From an uncultured Clostridium sp. (GTDB lineage: Bacteria; Bacillota; Clostridia; Clostridiales; Clostridiaceae), in NCBI RefSeq assembly GCF_934754915.1, contig NZ_CAKVKB010000079.1, forward strand, positions 1 through 17,508: a stretch of 17,508 bases of DNA, written 5' to 3'. This document shows, one piece after another, positions 1 to 7,212 of the stretch. The notes under the pieces were generated by a model that saw only the letters and a program-made list of their open reading frames with translations, did not search any database and had not been told where the DNA came from. Positions within the stretch are counted from its first letter, which is position 1. Each line of letters starts with the position of its first letter. A program made the position numbers and the translations under genes.

Positions 1-227
1 CTATACATCTGCTTATTATTGTCCACACATTGCTCTTTAAAGAAATAGTACCATCTACCATCATAGTCTTGCATCCATCCAACTGCAATATCAGATGAAT
101 AACAATAATACCATGTATCTCTATTAGTATCATGAACCCATCCTGTTACTTGTGCATCATTGTTCCATAAAGTCCATTTTCCATTGTTCTCTTTCCAATT
201 TTTATTTGTTAATGCTAATTCTAACAT
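1..227 (-). CDS. Cell-wall-binding repeat protein, probable endolysin N-terminus (partial)
   Basis: The gene begins at ATG 227 with an AGGAG site 8 bases upstream and runs off the left edge, leaving 75 residues. The visible part consists of aromatic/glycine repeats of the choline- or cell-wall-binding type: a WKENNGKWTLW segment, then TGWVHD, then VGWMQDYDGRWYYF. Such repeats anchor proteins to wall polymers. It lies directly after the holin, the usual place for an endolysin, so I infer a lytic enzyme whose binding module comes first and whose catalytic domain lies outside the window. No catalytic residues can be seen, so amidase, muramidase or glucosaminidase are all possible. A non-lytic wall-binding protein cannot be excluded. 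There is no signal peptide, which fits release through the holin. Confidence 0.7.
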   Translation of the reverse strand, partial: MLELALTNKNWKENNGKWTLWNNDAQVTGWVHDTNRDTWYYCYSSDIAVGWMQDYDGRWYYFFKEQCVDNNKQMY

Positions 228-270
228 TTAAACATCTCCTTAAAATAAAAAATAAGACAGCCAATCAACT

Positions 271-687
271 TTAATTCTTAATTTCTTTCTTTTCTCCATC
301 TTTAAGCTGTACTAAAGCATCTAAAATCTTATCTGGAATAGGTAGTCCTAAGCTTGCGCAATTTTCTAATAAACTTAAGCCCTCATTTGCTATGTAGAAA
401 TAACATACAAGGCTTCTAAATAACCAATTTCCCATATTTAATAGTCTGTCTAATGCTACAGCTACAATAAGAACTACAAATATAACTGCTTTCCGTGCAA
501 TTCCATGAAGTCCTACATTTGAACTTAAGTCTTTATTTATATATCCCCTCAGAACTCCTGTTAAATAGTCCAAGGCCATAAATAATACTAATATCCCTAA
601 AGGCGTGTCCCATGCTCCAAAAAGCCATGTAAGTGCTGTACCTATAATTGCAATGAACGTTTTAAAATATCTTGTTAAAAATTCCAT
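271..687 (-). CDS. Phage holin, toxin-secretion/phage-lysis family (TcdE-like)
   Basis: A 138-aa membrane protein of the holin family that includes TcdE and UtxA (Phage_holin_4_1). Hydrophobic stretches at about residues 10-26, 29-47, 66-83 and 88-106 suggest three or four membrane passes. A DYLTGVLRG motif at 40-48 and an NEGLSLLENC segment near 101-110 are typical of the family. The C-terminus is charged and lysine-rich, as expected for a cytoplasmic tail. It would form holes in the host membrane at the end of infection so that the endolysin reaches the wall. It is followed after about 40 bases by the cell-wall-binding gene at the left edge and preceded by a terminator-like hairpin, so holin and lysin form a lysis cassette. 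The ATG at 687 has a GAGG site. Confidence 0.92.
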   Translation of the reverse strand: MEFLTRYFKTFIAIIGTALTWLFGAWDTPLGILVLFMALDYLTGVLRGYINKDLSSNVGLHGIARKAVIFVVLIVAVALDRLLNMGNWLFRSLVCYFYIANEGLSLLENCASLGLPIPDKILDALVQLKDGEKKEIKN

Positions 688-712
688 CTCTATACCTCTT
701 TTCTGTAAATTA

Positions 713-754
713 AGGCAATAAAAAAAGACCTATTAAAGTCCTTAATTATTGCCT
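713..754 (-). terminator. Terminator-like hairpin between tail operon and holin
   Basis: Nine-base arms (713-721 and 746-754, AGGCAATAA/TTATTGCCT) pair perfectly. Read on the minus strand, an inner hairpin AAGGAC-loop-GTCTTT (one G-T pair) runs straight into a T7 tract. It sits 10 bases after the stop of the gene ending at 764 and 26 bases before the holin start. It could end or attenuate the structural transcript before the lysis genes. The nested arms could also form an alternative, longer stem. Confidence 0.6.
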
Positions 755-763
755 GTTATTTAA

Positions 764-1048
764 TTATTCTTCTACATCCTCTTGCTGTGCTTCAGTAATT
801 CTTTGCTTTGCCTCATCTAAATATTTCTGGTCTGTAATTTTATCTTCTGCTCCAAATAATACTATTAAGGCTACTGCGCAATCAGATTTAAAGTATTTTG
901 GTACTTTATTAAAAGTCTTCCATCCTTCTACTATAGCCTGTGCATAAGTTATTGATATGTTTTTGATTTCCATTCCTTTTAACATTTCTGACATAAAATC
1001 AATTCCTTTCTTTATTAAAAATTTTATATATTCAATAAATGACTTCAT
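764..1048 (-). CDS. Small phage protein of unknown function between fibre genes and holin
   Basis: A 94-aa protein that I do not recognise. Two starts look usable. The ATG at 1048 has AGGTGA 5 bases upstream and adds a hydrophobic/basic leader of 18 residues (MKSFIEYIKFLIKKGIDF). An internal ATG at 994 has its own AAAGGAA 8 bases upstream and gives 76 aa starting MSEMLKGMEIK. The body has an amphipathic helical part (YAQAIVEGWKTFNKVPKYF), a short hydrophobic segment (CAVALIVLF) and an acidic, glutamine-rich tail. It lies last before the hairpin at 713-754. Its place resembles that of XkdX-type small proteins, but the sequence does not match them. A tail or lysis accessory role is only a guess. 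Confidence 0.7.
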   Translation of the reverse strand: MKSFIEYIKFLIKKGIDFMSEMLKGMEIKNISITYAQAIVEGWKTFNKVPKYFKSDCAVALIVLFGAEDKITDQKYLDEAKQRITEAQQEDVEE

Positions 1049-1056
1049 AAAATCAC

Positions 1057-1416
1057 CTATTCTTCAGTATTAGTTATACAATCCACATAATCTAATATTT
1101 CTAAATCACTTTTTTTTAACTCGTTAATTTGTTTTTTTATTTCATCATTAAGTTCCTTATTTGCTTGTTTAGTTTCTGATAAATCTTCCTTTAGAATATA
1201 TAGCTCATTTTTCTTCTTTAGTTCTGATGTAATTTTATTTTTATAACTTTCTGATGCATCTTCTGCTACTGTAACAGCTTTATTGTTTTCTAAATCTACA
1301 CCTATAGGAATTCTATTAGTATCCATATCTTGTACAAACAGACCATAATTATCTGATGCTGGACCTGATGTAAAAACTATATTTCCATCTTTGTCATATA
1401 CAATTAATGTTTTCAT
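1057..1416 (-). CDS. Coiled-coil protein downstream of tail fibre, unknown function
   Basis: A 119-aa protein. The first 50 residues look like a small beta-rich domain (MKTLIVYDKDGNIVFTSG). Residues about 55-105 form a charged helix rich in Lys, Glu and Asn with heptad-like leucines and isoleucines, predicted to be a coiled coil. No membrane segment or signal peptide is seen. It follows the tail fibre gene by 14 bases and precedes the gene ending at 764 by 8 bases, so the three are co-transcribed. Fibre assembly chaperones of the Tfa type often sit here and often combine a small head domain with a helix, so a fibre chaperone or a fibre-associated trimeric protein is a reasonable inference. 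I do not recognise the family. Confidence 0.75.
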   Translation of the reverse strand: MKTLIVYDKDGNIVFTSGPASDNYGLFVQDMDTNRIPIGVDLENNKAVTVAEDASESYKNKITSELKKKNELYILKEDLSETKQANKELNDEIKKQINELKKSDLEILDYVDCITNTEE

Positions 1417-1430
1417 ATATCCACTTCCTT

Positions 1431-2513
1431 CTAGAATTTAAATGCAATATATTTATGAGTAAATTTTGTGTTAGTATCTAAAATCGGCAATGTCAAAACT
1501 CCATTATTATACCCATAATAAGAAGGTAGAACTCCTTCTATTTTACCTGGTGAATCAACATCATACGTAAACATTAAATATTTATATGATGTTCCCATGA
1601 ATCCATTTTTAGCAACTATAGATATGTAATTGCTTGCATTAGCTCCATAGTAAGAATACATAACAACCAAGTCTGGATCAAATGGACATGAAACTGTATG
1701 GTCTGCTCCTCCAGCTTTAGTTCCGCTACTATATCTCGCTCCACCTAAACTTTCTATTGTAGCACTTCCAGCACATCCTAAAATATTAGCTCCGGCCACT
1801 ATATATTGTGGCTGCAAATATGGTACCGCCTGTCTTATCCAAACATCTCCATATAAATAAGCTGGTCTAGGAGGTCTCAAGAAAATTTGTGGTTGAGAAT
1901 TTCCACCAGTATTTATTGGCCAATAAGCTGTTTCGGTTGCATACTGATGCCCTGTCAAAGAAGTTACATTTTGGGTAACTTTTACAGAATCATAATGTCC
2001 TTCTGGAAGATTTAACACTCCATTTATGCTTAATGCTTGTGTAACTGCCCCACGTTCTGGCATACTTCCTGTGTGAATTTCTTCATCACTTCCAATAAAT
2101 GTTTTAGGTGCTAATACATCTTTTTCGGTAGCAGTAACTTTATCGCCATCTACAGAGCTACCACTACCCAAGAAAAAATTTGAGCCACCATCATAAACAA
2201 CAGTATATGGATTTCCTGCTTTTAAATTACTTACAGGCTTACCAACACCTTTTAATAAATTATAATCAGTATTTATTTTTACTGCTCCTGTACTATCTTT
2301 ATCTGCCCAAAATCTAAAAGCAATTCCTTTATTATCAGCAGTTAATGTAATACTTCCTATATCTAAGATATAATTGTTTCCTGTGCCTGTAGAATCTCCA
2401 ACATTTAATGTGAGTCCTTTGTCAATAATATCTGTATTGAAATTAATCATATTTACATCAACTACATTATTATACTCAGGCTTATTCATTCCATGATTTA
2501 TTGTATTTTGCAC
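1431..2513 (-). CDS. Tail fibre / receptor-binding protein
   Basis: A 360-aa protein rich in Gly, Asn, Thr and Tyr, as in phage fibres. It starts at GTG 2513 with GAGG and AAGGA sites just upstream; the next ATG (residue 9) has no such site. Residues 1-110 resemble an N-terminal attachment domain. Residues about 133-180 carry the repeat style common in Firmicute fibres (APKTFIGSDEEIHTGSMPERGA, here split as a KTFIG...GSM pattern). A second, related motif (VAGANILGCAGSATI) lies near 240-255. The C-terminal 100 residues are aromatic, beta-rich and end in YIAFKF, and are the likely receptor-binding head. It follows the XkdU-like gene, where a fibre that docks on the baseplate is expected. No reverse transcriptase or template repeat is nearby. 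Confidence 0.85.
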   Translation of the reverse strand: MQNTINHGMNKPEYNNVVDVNMINFNTDIIDKGLTLNVGDSTGTGNNYILDIGSITLTADNKGIAFRFWADKDSTGAVKINTDYNLLKGVGKPVSNLKAGNPYTVVYDGGSNFFLGSGSSVDGDKVTATEKDVLAPKTFIGSDEEIHTGSMPERGAVTQALSINGVLNLPEGHYDSVKVTQNVTSLTGHQYATETAYWPINTGGNSQPQIFLRPPRPAYLYGDVWIRQAVPYLQPQYIVAGANILGCAGSATIESLGGARYSSGTKAGGADHTVSCPFDPDLVVMYSYYGANASNYISIVAKNGFMGTSYKYLMFTYDVDSPGKIEGVLPSYYGYNNGVLTLPILDTNTKFTHKYIAFKF

Positions 2514-2530
2514 TTATCCTCATTCCTTTC

Positions 2531-3109
2531 TTATAAAGTAGATAAATCCTTAGTTCTTAAATCTTCCCAAGTAATATTATGTTCCTTACAATATCCCCAT
2601 GTAATACCAGCAGCTTTAACATCTCCCCAAGTGTTATATTTAAATGTATAAATAATTCCTATATGCGCAGGCACTATCATCCTCATTGTTTTCTTAAAAT
2701 CAGATAATCTTGGTGGAATACCTATGGTACTTATAAATTTAATTTCTAAAACATAATCCTCATAATGCTCTATAGGATCCACTTCACCATAACCATAAGA
2801 TAGGGCAACATTTTTAATATGTTTCTTTGTACAGGTACCATAACCTCTTAATTTTGCTTTAATACGTCCTCTACGATTTTCATAAGTATCGTCTAAGACT
2901 TTTTCTATAGCAAGTTCATCCTCCCAAAAAGTAAGAGCCCATGTTGCAGTATCAATGAATAGATTGTCAATTAAATCTTTTATATTTCCATTTAAAATAT
3001 CAATTTGGGCCTGTTGACTGAGATAAATTTTACTCATTATATCTTTTTTATTTATCTTTGGAGTTACATATTTATCAATATTAAATTTTTTTAATATTAT
3101 TTCACTCAT
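2531..3109 (-). CDS. Baseplate protein, XkdU/YmfQ-like (DUF2313)
   Basis: A 192-aa baseplate protein. It matches the DUF2313 family in length, in its position right after baseplate J, and in the segments ENRRGRIKAKLRGYGT (78-93) and VPAHIGIIYTFKYNTW (146-161), which are the family's most typical stretches. Proteins of this type cap the baseplate J ring and often carry the fibre. The start codon overlaps the baseplate J stop (ATGA, 3106-3109), which indicates translational coupling. The tail of the protein has three Thr-Trp pairs at residues 160-161, 170-171 and 180-181, an exact ten-residue spacing that could form a regular turn or a docking surface for the fibre encoded next. Family assignment is firm; the function of the Trp repeat is inference. 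Confidence 0.9.
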   Translation of the reverse strand: MSEIILKKFNIDKYVTPKINKKDIMSKIYLSQQAQIDILNGNIKDLIDNLFIDTATWALTFWEDELAIEKVLDDTYENRRGRIKAKLRGYGTCTKKHIKNVALSYGYGEVDPIEHYEDYVLEIKFISTIGIPPRLSDFKKTMRMIVPAHIGIIYTFKYNTWGDVKAAGITWGYCKEHNITWEDLRTKDLSTL

Positions 3110-4215
3110 GATAATGTTCCCTCTGTTATTTCCAATGTTCCAAGCACTGGAATTTCAGTATTTTTAATATTTATCCTGCTTGTACCACCATTAATTAATA
3201 AAGCATCATAATCTTCAACTTCAACAGTATCTGATATGATGCTTCCAATTTTATTGTAAGATACATAAGTAGATTTATCGGTCTCACTAAAGGCTTTTTC
3301 TTTTAAATAATTGGTTATTGAATTTGATATTTTTTTCTTAATATCTTCTAAAGAATATTGTGTAGAATCAAAATAAATAGTAGCACTTATATTTAATGGT
3401 ACTTCTCCAGCACTAATCACATGAACTTTTGCGTTTACAGGTCTTTCATCTTCTATGTGGTTATAGCATGCAGTCAATAATTCTTCACTGGCCTTTCTTT
3501 TGTTTGAATCAGTTATAATTACTAATACATGTCCATTTTGTTCTTCACCCTTTTCATTAGTAGTTTCAAACACCTTACATTTACCAACTCCATTGACTTC
3601 TGTGGCCCATATTTTATAGTGGTTAGCATTTCCGCTTGTTGCAGTGGTTCTTATCTTAAATAAATATCTTTCTAATAGATCATAGTCAGATTCTTCATCA
3701 TAACCATTAACTATTTTTTCTTCATTTGTTATGCTTATTATTCCACTATATTTAAGTGGAAATGTAGTAATTGTATTTGCTTCAACATTATACTTTGAAC
3801 CTTTTTCTTTTGCTGTAATAGTCACATACCCTACTCCAGTAGAATCTATCACTAAATCTGTATCAGTAATAAAGACAACACCCTCAACTGTACTCACCAT
3901 ACTTTCTGCTGGCAATTTAGAATTGACTCTTCCGGTAACTTTTATAGTTCCAGTTGCGCTTTGAGCTAATTTCCTGTCTACACCTAGATCAGCACATTTT
4001 CTTGTCAAATATTCAGAATATCCATTATCACATGCACTTTGAGCAAACATAAATTTTGTTATTTCATCAAGCAACATTGTAATGTAACTAAGTTCATAAC
4101 TTACAGGCATATCTGCATTATAAAATAGTGTATGTTTATTAGTACTCACATCACTTACTTGAGTAGCCATTTCTTTATAAAATTGTTTCGCATCTTTAAA
4201 ATATATACTATCCAC
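3106..4215 (-). CDS. Baseplate J-like protein (XkdT)
   Basis: A 369-aa baseplate wedge protein of the P2 gpJ/Mu gp47/PBSX XkdT family. Its features include an N-terminal helical region, a beta domain near residues 90-160 (GTIKVTGRVNSKLPAESMV, then a short GVVFITDTDL motif), and the ESDYDLLERYLFKIRTTATSGNANHYKIWA stretch (about 175-205, key residues E, D, R, GNAxHY) that marks the family. The start is GTG 4215, whose G is the last base of the upstream TAG stop. An almost perfect AGGAGGTGA lies 5 bases upstream. It would form the baseplate ring around the hub with the XkdS-like wedge encoded just before it. Confidence 0.95.
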   Translation of the reverse strand: MDSIYFKDAKQFYKEMATQVSDVSTNKHTLFYNADMPVSYELSYITMLLDEITKFMFAQSACDNGYSEYLTRKCADLGVDRKLAQSATGTIKVTGRVNSKLPAESMVSTVEGVVFITDTDLVIDSTGVGYVTITAKEKGSKYNVEANTITTFPLKYSGIISITNEEKIVNGYDEESDYDLLERYLFKIRTTATSGNANHYKIWATEVNGVGKCKVFETTNEKGEEQNGHVLVIITDSNKRKASEELLTACYNHIEDERPVNAKVHVISAGEVPLNISATIYFDSTQYSLEDIKKKISNSITNYLKEKAFSETDKSTYVSYNKIGSIISDTVEVEDYDALLINGGTSRINIKNTEIPVLGTLEITEGTLS

Positions 4216-4634
4216 TAAGTCACCTCCTCAAGTCCTTCATAATTTCCATAAATACTTACCACTGTAAATTCAACAGTTAATTTATCATTTTTATATGAAA
4301 GACTTATATCAACAACATCTGTAATATACACATCATCGATTAATGCTTCTTTCAATATTTCTTCAATGTGGAGTTGAGCATATTCAAAATCTTCTCCTCT
4401 TAAATCCTTTATTTTAGAACCGACATCTAAATATATAAACCATCTATTTCTGCGTATTAAAAAAATAAGCCATACTCTAACTGCAATGGCATCTATTCCA
4501 TACACAAATTCAGTATTGCTTATTTCTTCTGTTTCAAAATTAACCGCATATTCTTTTAATAATTCTATTTCTTTTTCACTTTTATTTTCCTTATAGTAAT
4601 TCATTTTGCCATAGTCATCTGGAAATACACTCAT
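4215..4634 (-). CDS. Baseplate wedge protein, gp25/XkdS-like (DUF2634)
   Basis: A 139-aa protein of the XkdS/DUF2634 group, distant relatives of P2 gpW and T4 gp25. It begins with a short FPDDYGKMNYY segment. The centre (GIDAIAVRVWLIFLIRRNRWFIYL) leads into the aromatic strand typical of these wedge proteins, and the C-terminal half is beta-rich (VDISLSYKNDKLTVEFTV). Gp25-like proteins join sheath to baseplate and are conserved in contractile injection machines. The gene overlaps the upstream DUF2577 gene at its start and the baseplate J gene at its stop by single bases, so all three are translated as a coupled set. Confidence 0.9.
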   Translation of the reverse strand: MSVFPDDYGKMNYYKENKSEKEIELLKEYAVNFETEEISNTEFVYGIDAIAVRVWLIFLIRRNRWFIYLDVGSKIKDLRGEDFEYAQLHIEEILKEALIDDVYITDVVDISLSYKNDKLTVEFTVVSIYGNYEGLEEVT

Positions 4635-5017
4635 TATAGATCACTTCCCTTTCTGACTTTTGCTTCTAAATAATATTTTTCAAATTCAAGCTTTCTAAGA
4701 GCAACTAAATCATTAATTTTTAATTTGAAGTGCATTATCATTTTCTTATTACTAAAACCAACTCTTATAACATTACCATCTGGAACTGTTCCACTTGTTT
4801 TACCAGTAGTGGGCTGTTCTGGTATTGTAAATTGTCTTTCATGTTCAAGTAGCTCTTCATTTATATATAGATTTTCTTTTTCCAACACTAACTTTCCAAT
4901 ACAAACTTGTAGTGGATTTATAGATGTTACAATTCCAATCTTTGTTTCTTTTATATCAATACTGCTTTTAGCACTCTTATCGAGTGTTTTATACAGCATT
5001 TCTTCCCATTTTTCCAT
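4634..5017 (-). CDS. DUF2577 family tail protein (XkdR-like)
   Basis: A 127-aa protein of the DUF2577/XkdR type, always found between the hub and the XkdS-like wedge in PBSX-like tails. The typical elements are a short N-terminal helix, a beta core beginning with IGIVTSINPLQVCIGKLVL (about residues 27-45), the strand containing LYINEELL, and a C-terminal part with LKINDLVALRKLE. It is likely to be a small OB-fold-type baseplate or spike-associated protein; its exact role in the particle is not established. An AGGAGGGCTGAT site precedes the ATG at 5017, 10 bases after the hub gene ends. The stop overlaps the next start. Confidence 0.87.
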   Translation of the reverse strand: MEKWEEMLYKTLDKSAKSSIDIKETKIGIVTSINPLQVCIGKLVLEKENLYINEELLEHERQFTIPEQPTTGKTSGTVPDGNVIRVGFSNKKMIMHFKLKINDLVALRKLEFEKYYLEAKVRKGSDL

Positions 5018-5027
5018 ATCAGCCCTC

Positions 5028-7199
5028 CTATTCTGTTACAGTGTATGAACCGTCAAGTATATTACATCTTGCTCTATCTCTTCTTGGATATCCAAATTTC
5101 ATAATCTTAGACTTAGCTTCTTCATAATCTCCATTGCAAAGTAAATCTAAAATACTCCATTTCTGATTTCCCCATTGATATGCTATATCTGTCATACAAT
5201 CAAATGCATATTGATTAAGACTTGCTCCTTTAGCTGTCATCTTCTTTGTAACTTCATTCGCCCATTCTGCTACTTCTTCCTTAAGCCATTCTGTTGCTTC
5301 GGCCTCTGTACAAGAAGTAACTCCTTGTGCTTTTAATCTTTTTCCAACAGTACTACTTGCATCTGTTCCATAACCTATAGCTCCATATTTACTAGAATTA
5401 TCCCAGTGTGATACAAACCCTTCTAGTTCCTTCAACAATTCAATATATTGGCTAGATATACCAGAACTTTCTATAGTTAAATTCTTACCACTATTTTTAG
5501 CAATAAAATCTTCTTCTTTTAAAACTCTTCTTACAGAGTAGTAAGAATTTCTTAAACTGCTAATACAAATAGTCCTTCCACTTTCAGGTGCTTCAATGCA
5601 TTGATTATTTCCAATATACATTTGAACATGTCCTGATGATGGAAATATCAAATCTCCTTTCTTCCATTGACTAACATCCCCAGTATCTACAGCAACTCCT
5701 TGGCCCATCTGATTACTTGTTGTGGTTCGTGTAATTTCTATGCCAAAATGCTGATATACAGACTGGGTAAAACCACTACAATCATATCCTTCTTTATTAA
5801 GCCAGTTCTTCCAGTTTCCATTAGCACCATCTTTCACTGTTATGTCGTGAGAACTTCCTATGAAGCTATTAACAGTTGATTCTGTTAAAGGTTCACCAGT
5901 ACCACCCCATACGTATGGGCATCCTATATAAGTTTTAGCATATTCAACTATTTGGTCTGCCAAAGAACCAGTACCTGTATTGTCAGATTGACTTTCTTCT
6001 TCCTGTTTAGTTTCTATATCATCCCATGTAGTCATGTCAGTATGCTTGCTCTGACTTAATTCCATTTCTGATATAAAACTTCCATCTTTAAGCCACGTCC
6101 ATTCTGAAGTAGTTATATACATAAACATATCATAAAAAATAGTGCTTGGAATCTTAACTAGTACACCATAAGCAGGCTTATAATCTAAATCCCCAAAGCA
6201 CTTTACATATAATTTTTCTTCACCATTATGTTTTTTCATTTCATTTTTGCATTTTTCAACTATTCCAGCAATAGTATCATCATCTGACATTGTTATTGTT
6301 TCTTGAATTACTCCATATCTATTGATATTTTCCTGATTTAAAATTACTGTGTTTCTTCCCTCACTCAACTGCTCTGATAAATTATCTTCTTTTGTTTTAT
6401 CAGAGTTTTCTTTATTGTTATCATTGCTTTTATTATCGCTTTCTGTCATACCATCTTGGTTTAAATCAACTGGAGAAGCATTTTCTTTATATACTCTGTA
6501 CCGAGTTATCATATTCTCCATACTGTCTTCTTTGTGCCAGTCTAATATATTTCCATCAGCCTTTTTTAGACTACTGCATAATGTAAGAGATAGCCCTGTA
6601 TAATATCTATCAGATTCTGTTATTATTACTTTTTCTCCATCTGTACTTGTATGCATATAATAATACACACCTGTTTTTTTACGTACATCTGAATATATTG
6701 CACTTAATACTTTGTTGGCTTCAACATTTTCAATCAAATGGGTGTCAATCATTAGATTATAGTTTTCTCCAAGCTCTTTCTTTAATTTCTCTTCATCTTG
6801 AGTTGTTAATGTCATTCCAATATTCTTATATACCCACTTAACTGCATCAAACACTGTAATTTTACTAAAATTCTTAGTAATCTTACTCTTACAGAACCAC
6901 CAACAATAATCATATGCTTTAACTGTAATATATTGATTTTTTCCATAAGTATCAACAATAATTGCCTTACCAGTAAATAGAACATCATCTTTATATTTAA
7001 GCTGTATTCTATCTCCCTTTTTTATATTGAGCGGAACTATTTCAGGAGAATAAACTGAATAAGGTAATTTAAATTCAAGTTCTGTACTTATTTTGGTATA
7101 GCTCATAGACATTTTTATTTCACTGCAATAATCTACAATATGATTCCAGTCTTTAGTATCATAATCTATCCATATTAGATCTAAATTCTTATCAAACAT
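5028..7199 (-). CDS. Baseplate hub (XkdQ-like) fused to NlpC/P60 peptidase and GH24-type lysozyme domains
   Basis: A 723-aa multidomain tail protein. Residues 1-390 match XkdQ/YqbQ hub proteins, related to gpD, with a polar, low-complexity insertion at about 245-285. A Ser/Gln/Thr/Gly-rich linker follows. Residues 412-560 are an NlpC/P60 peptidase with the catalytic Cys in GYDCSGF (C474), His in SSGHVQMY (H524) and a Glu in CIEAP (E536) at the third position. Residues about 580-723 are a phage lysozyme-like domain (KELEGF with E593, D600, then AIGYGT) followed by helical elements typical of GH24. The NlpC/P60 part would cut peptide stems and the lysozyme part would cut glycan strands, locally opening the wall during injection. 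XkdQ and its hydrolase are more often separate genes. The ATG at 7199 has AAAGGA upstream, and the gene lies between the LysM protein and DUF2577, as XkdQ does in PBSX. Confidence 0.93.
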   Translation of the reverse strand: MFDKNLDLIWIDYDTKDWNHIVDYCSEIKMSMSYTKISTELEFKLPYSVYSPEIVPLNIKKGDRIQLKYKDDVLFTGKAIIVDTYGKNQYITVKAYDYCWWFCKSKITKNFSKITVFDAVKWVYKNIGMTLTTQDEEKLKKELGENYNLMIDTHLIENVEANKVLSAIYSDVRKKTGVYYYMHTSTDGEKVIITESDRYYTGLSLTLCSSLKKADGNILDWHKEDSMENMITRYRVYKENASPVDLNQDGMTESDNKSNDNNKENSDKTKEDNLSEQLSEGRNTVILNQENINRYGVIQETITMSDDDTIAGIVEKCKNEMKKHNGEEKLYVKCFGDLDYKPAYGVLVKIPSTIFYDMFMYITTSEWTWLKDGSFISEMELSQSKHTDMTTWDDIETKQEEESQSDNTGTGSLADQIVEYAKTYIGCPYVWGGTGEPLTESTVNSFIGSSHDITVKDGANGNWKNWLNKEGYDCSGFTQSVYQHFGIEITRTTTSNQMGQGVAVDTGDVSQWKKGDLIFPSSGHVQMYIGNNQCIEAPESGRTICISSLRNSYYSVRRVLKEEDFIAKNSGKNLTIESSGISSQYIELLKELEGFVSHWDNSSKYGAIGYGTDASSTVGKRLKAQGVTSCTEAEATEWLKEEVAEWANEVTKKMTAKGASLNQYAFDCMTDIAYQWGNQKWSILDLLCNGDYEEAKSKIMKFGYPRRDRARCNILDGSYTVTE

Positions 7200-7212
7200 A
7201 TTCTGTTCCTTT

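Noticed and set aside
1431..2513. Diversity-generating retroelement target in the fibre gene
   Set aside because: No reverse transcriptase or second template copy in the window, and no run of adenine-rich variable codons stands out at the C-terminus.
3731..5048. Plus-strand frames opposite baseplate J and DUF2577 genes (3731-3964, 4725-5048)
   Set aside because: Both are antisense to clear family members and lack start signals.
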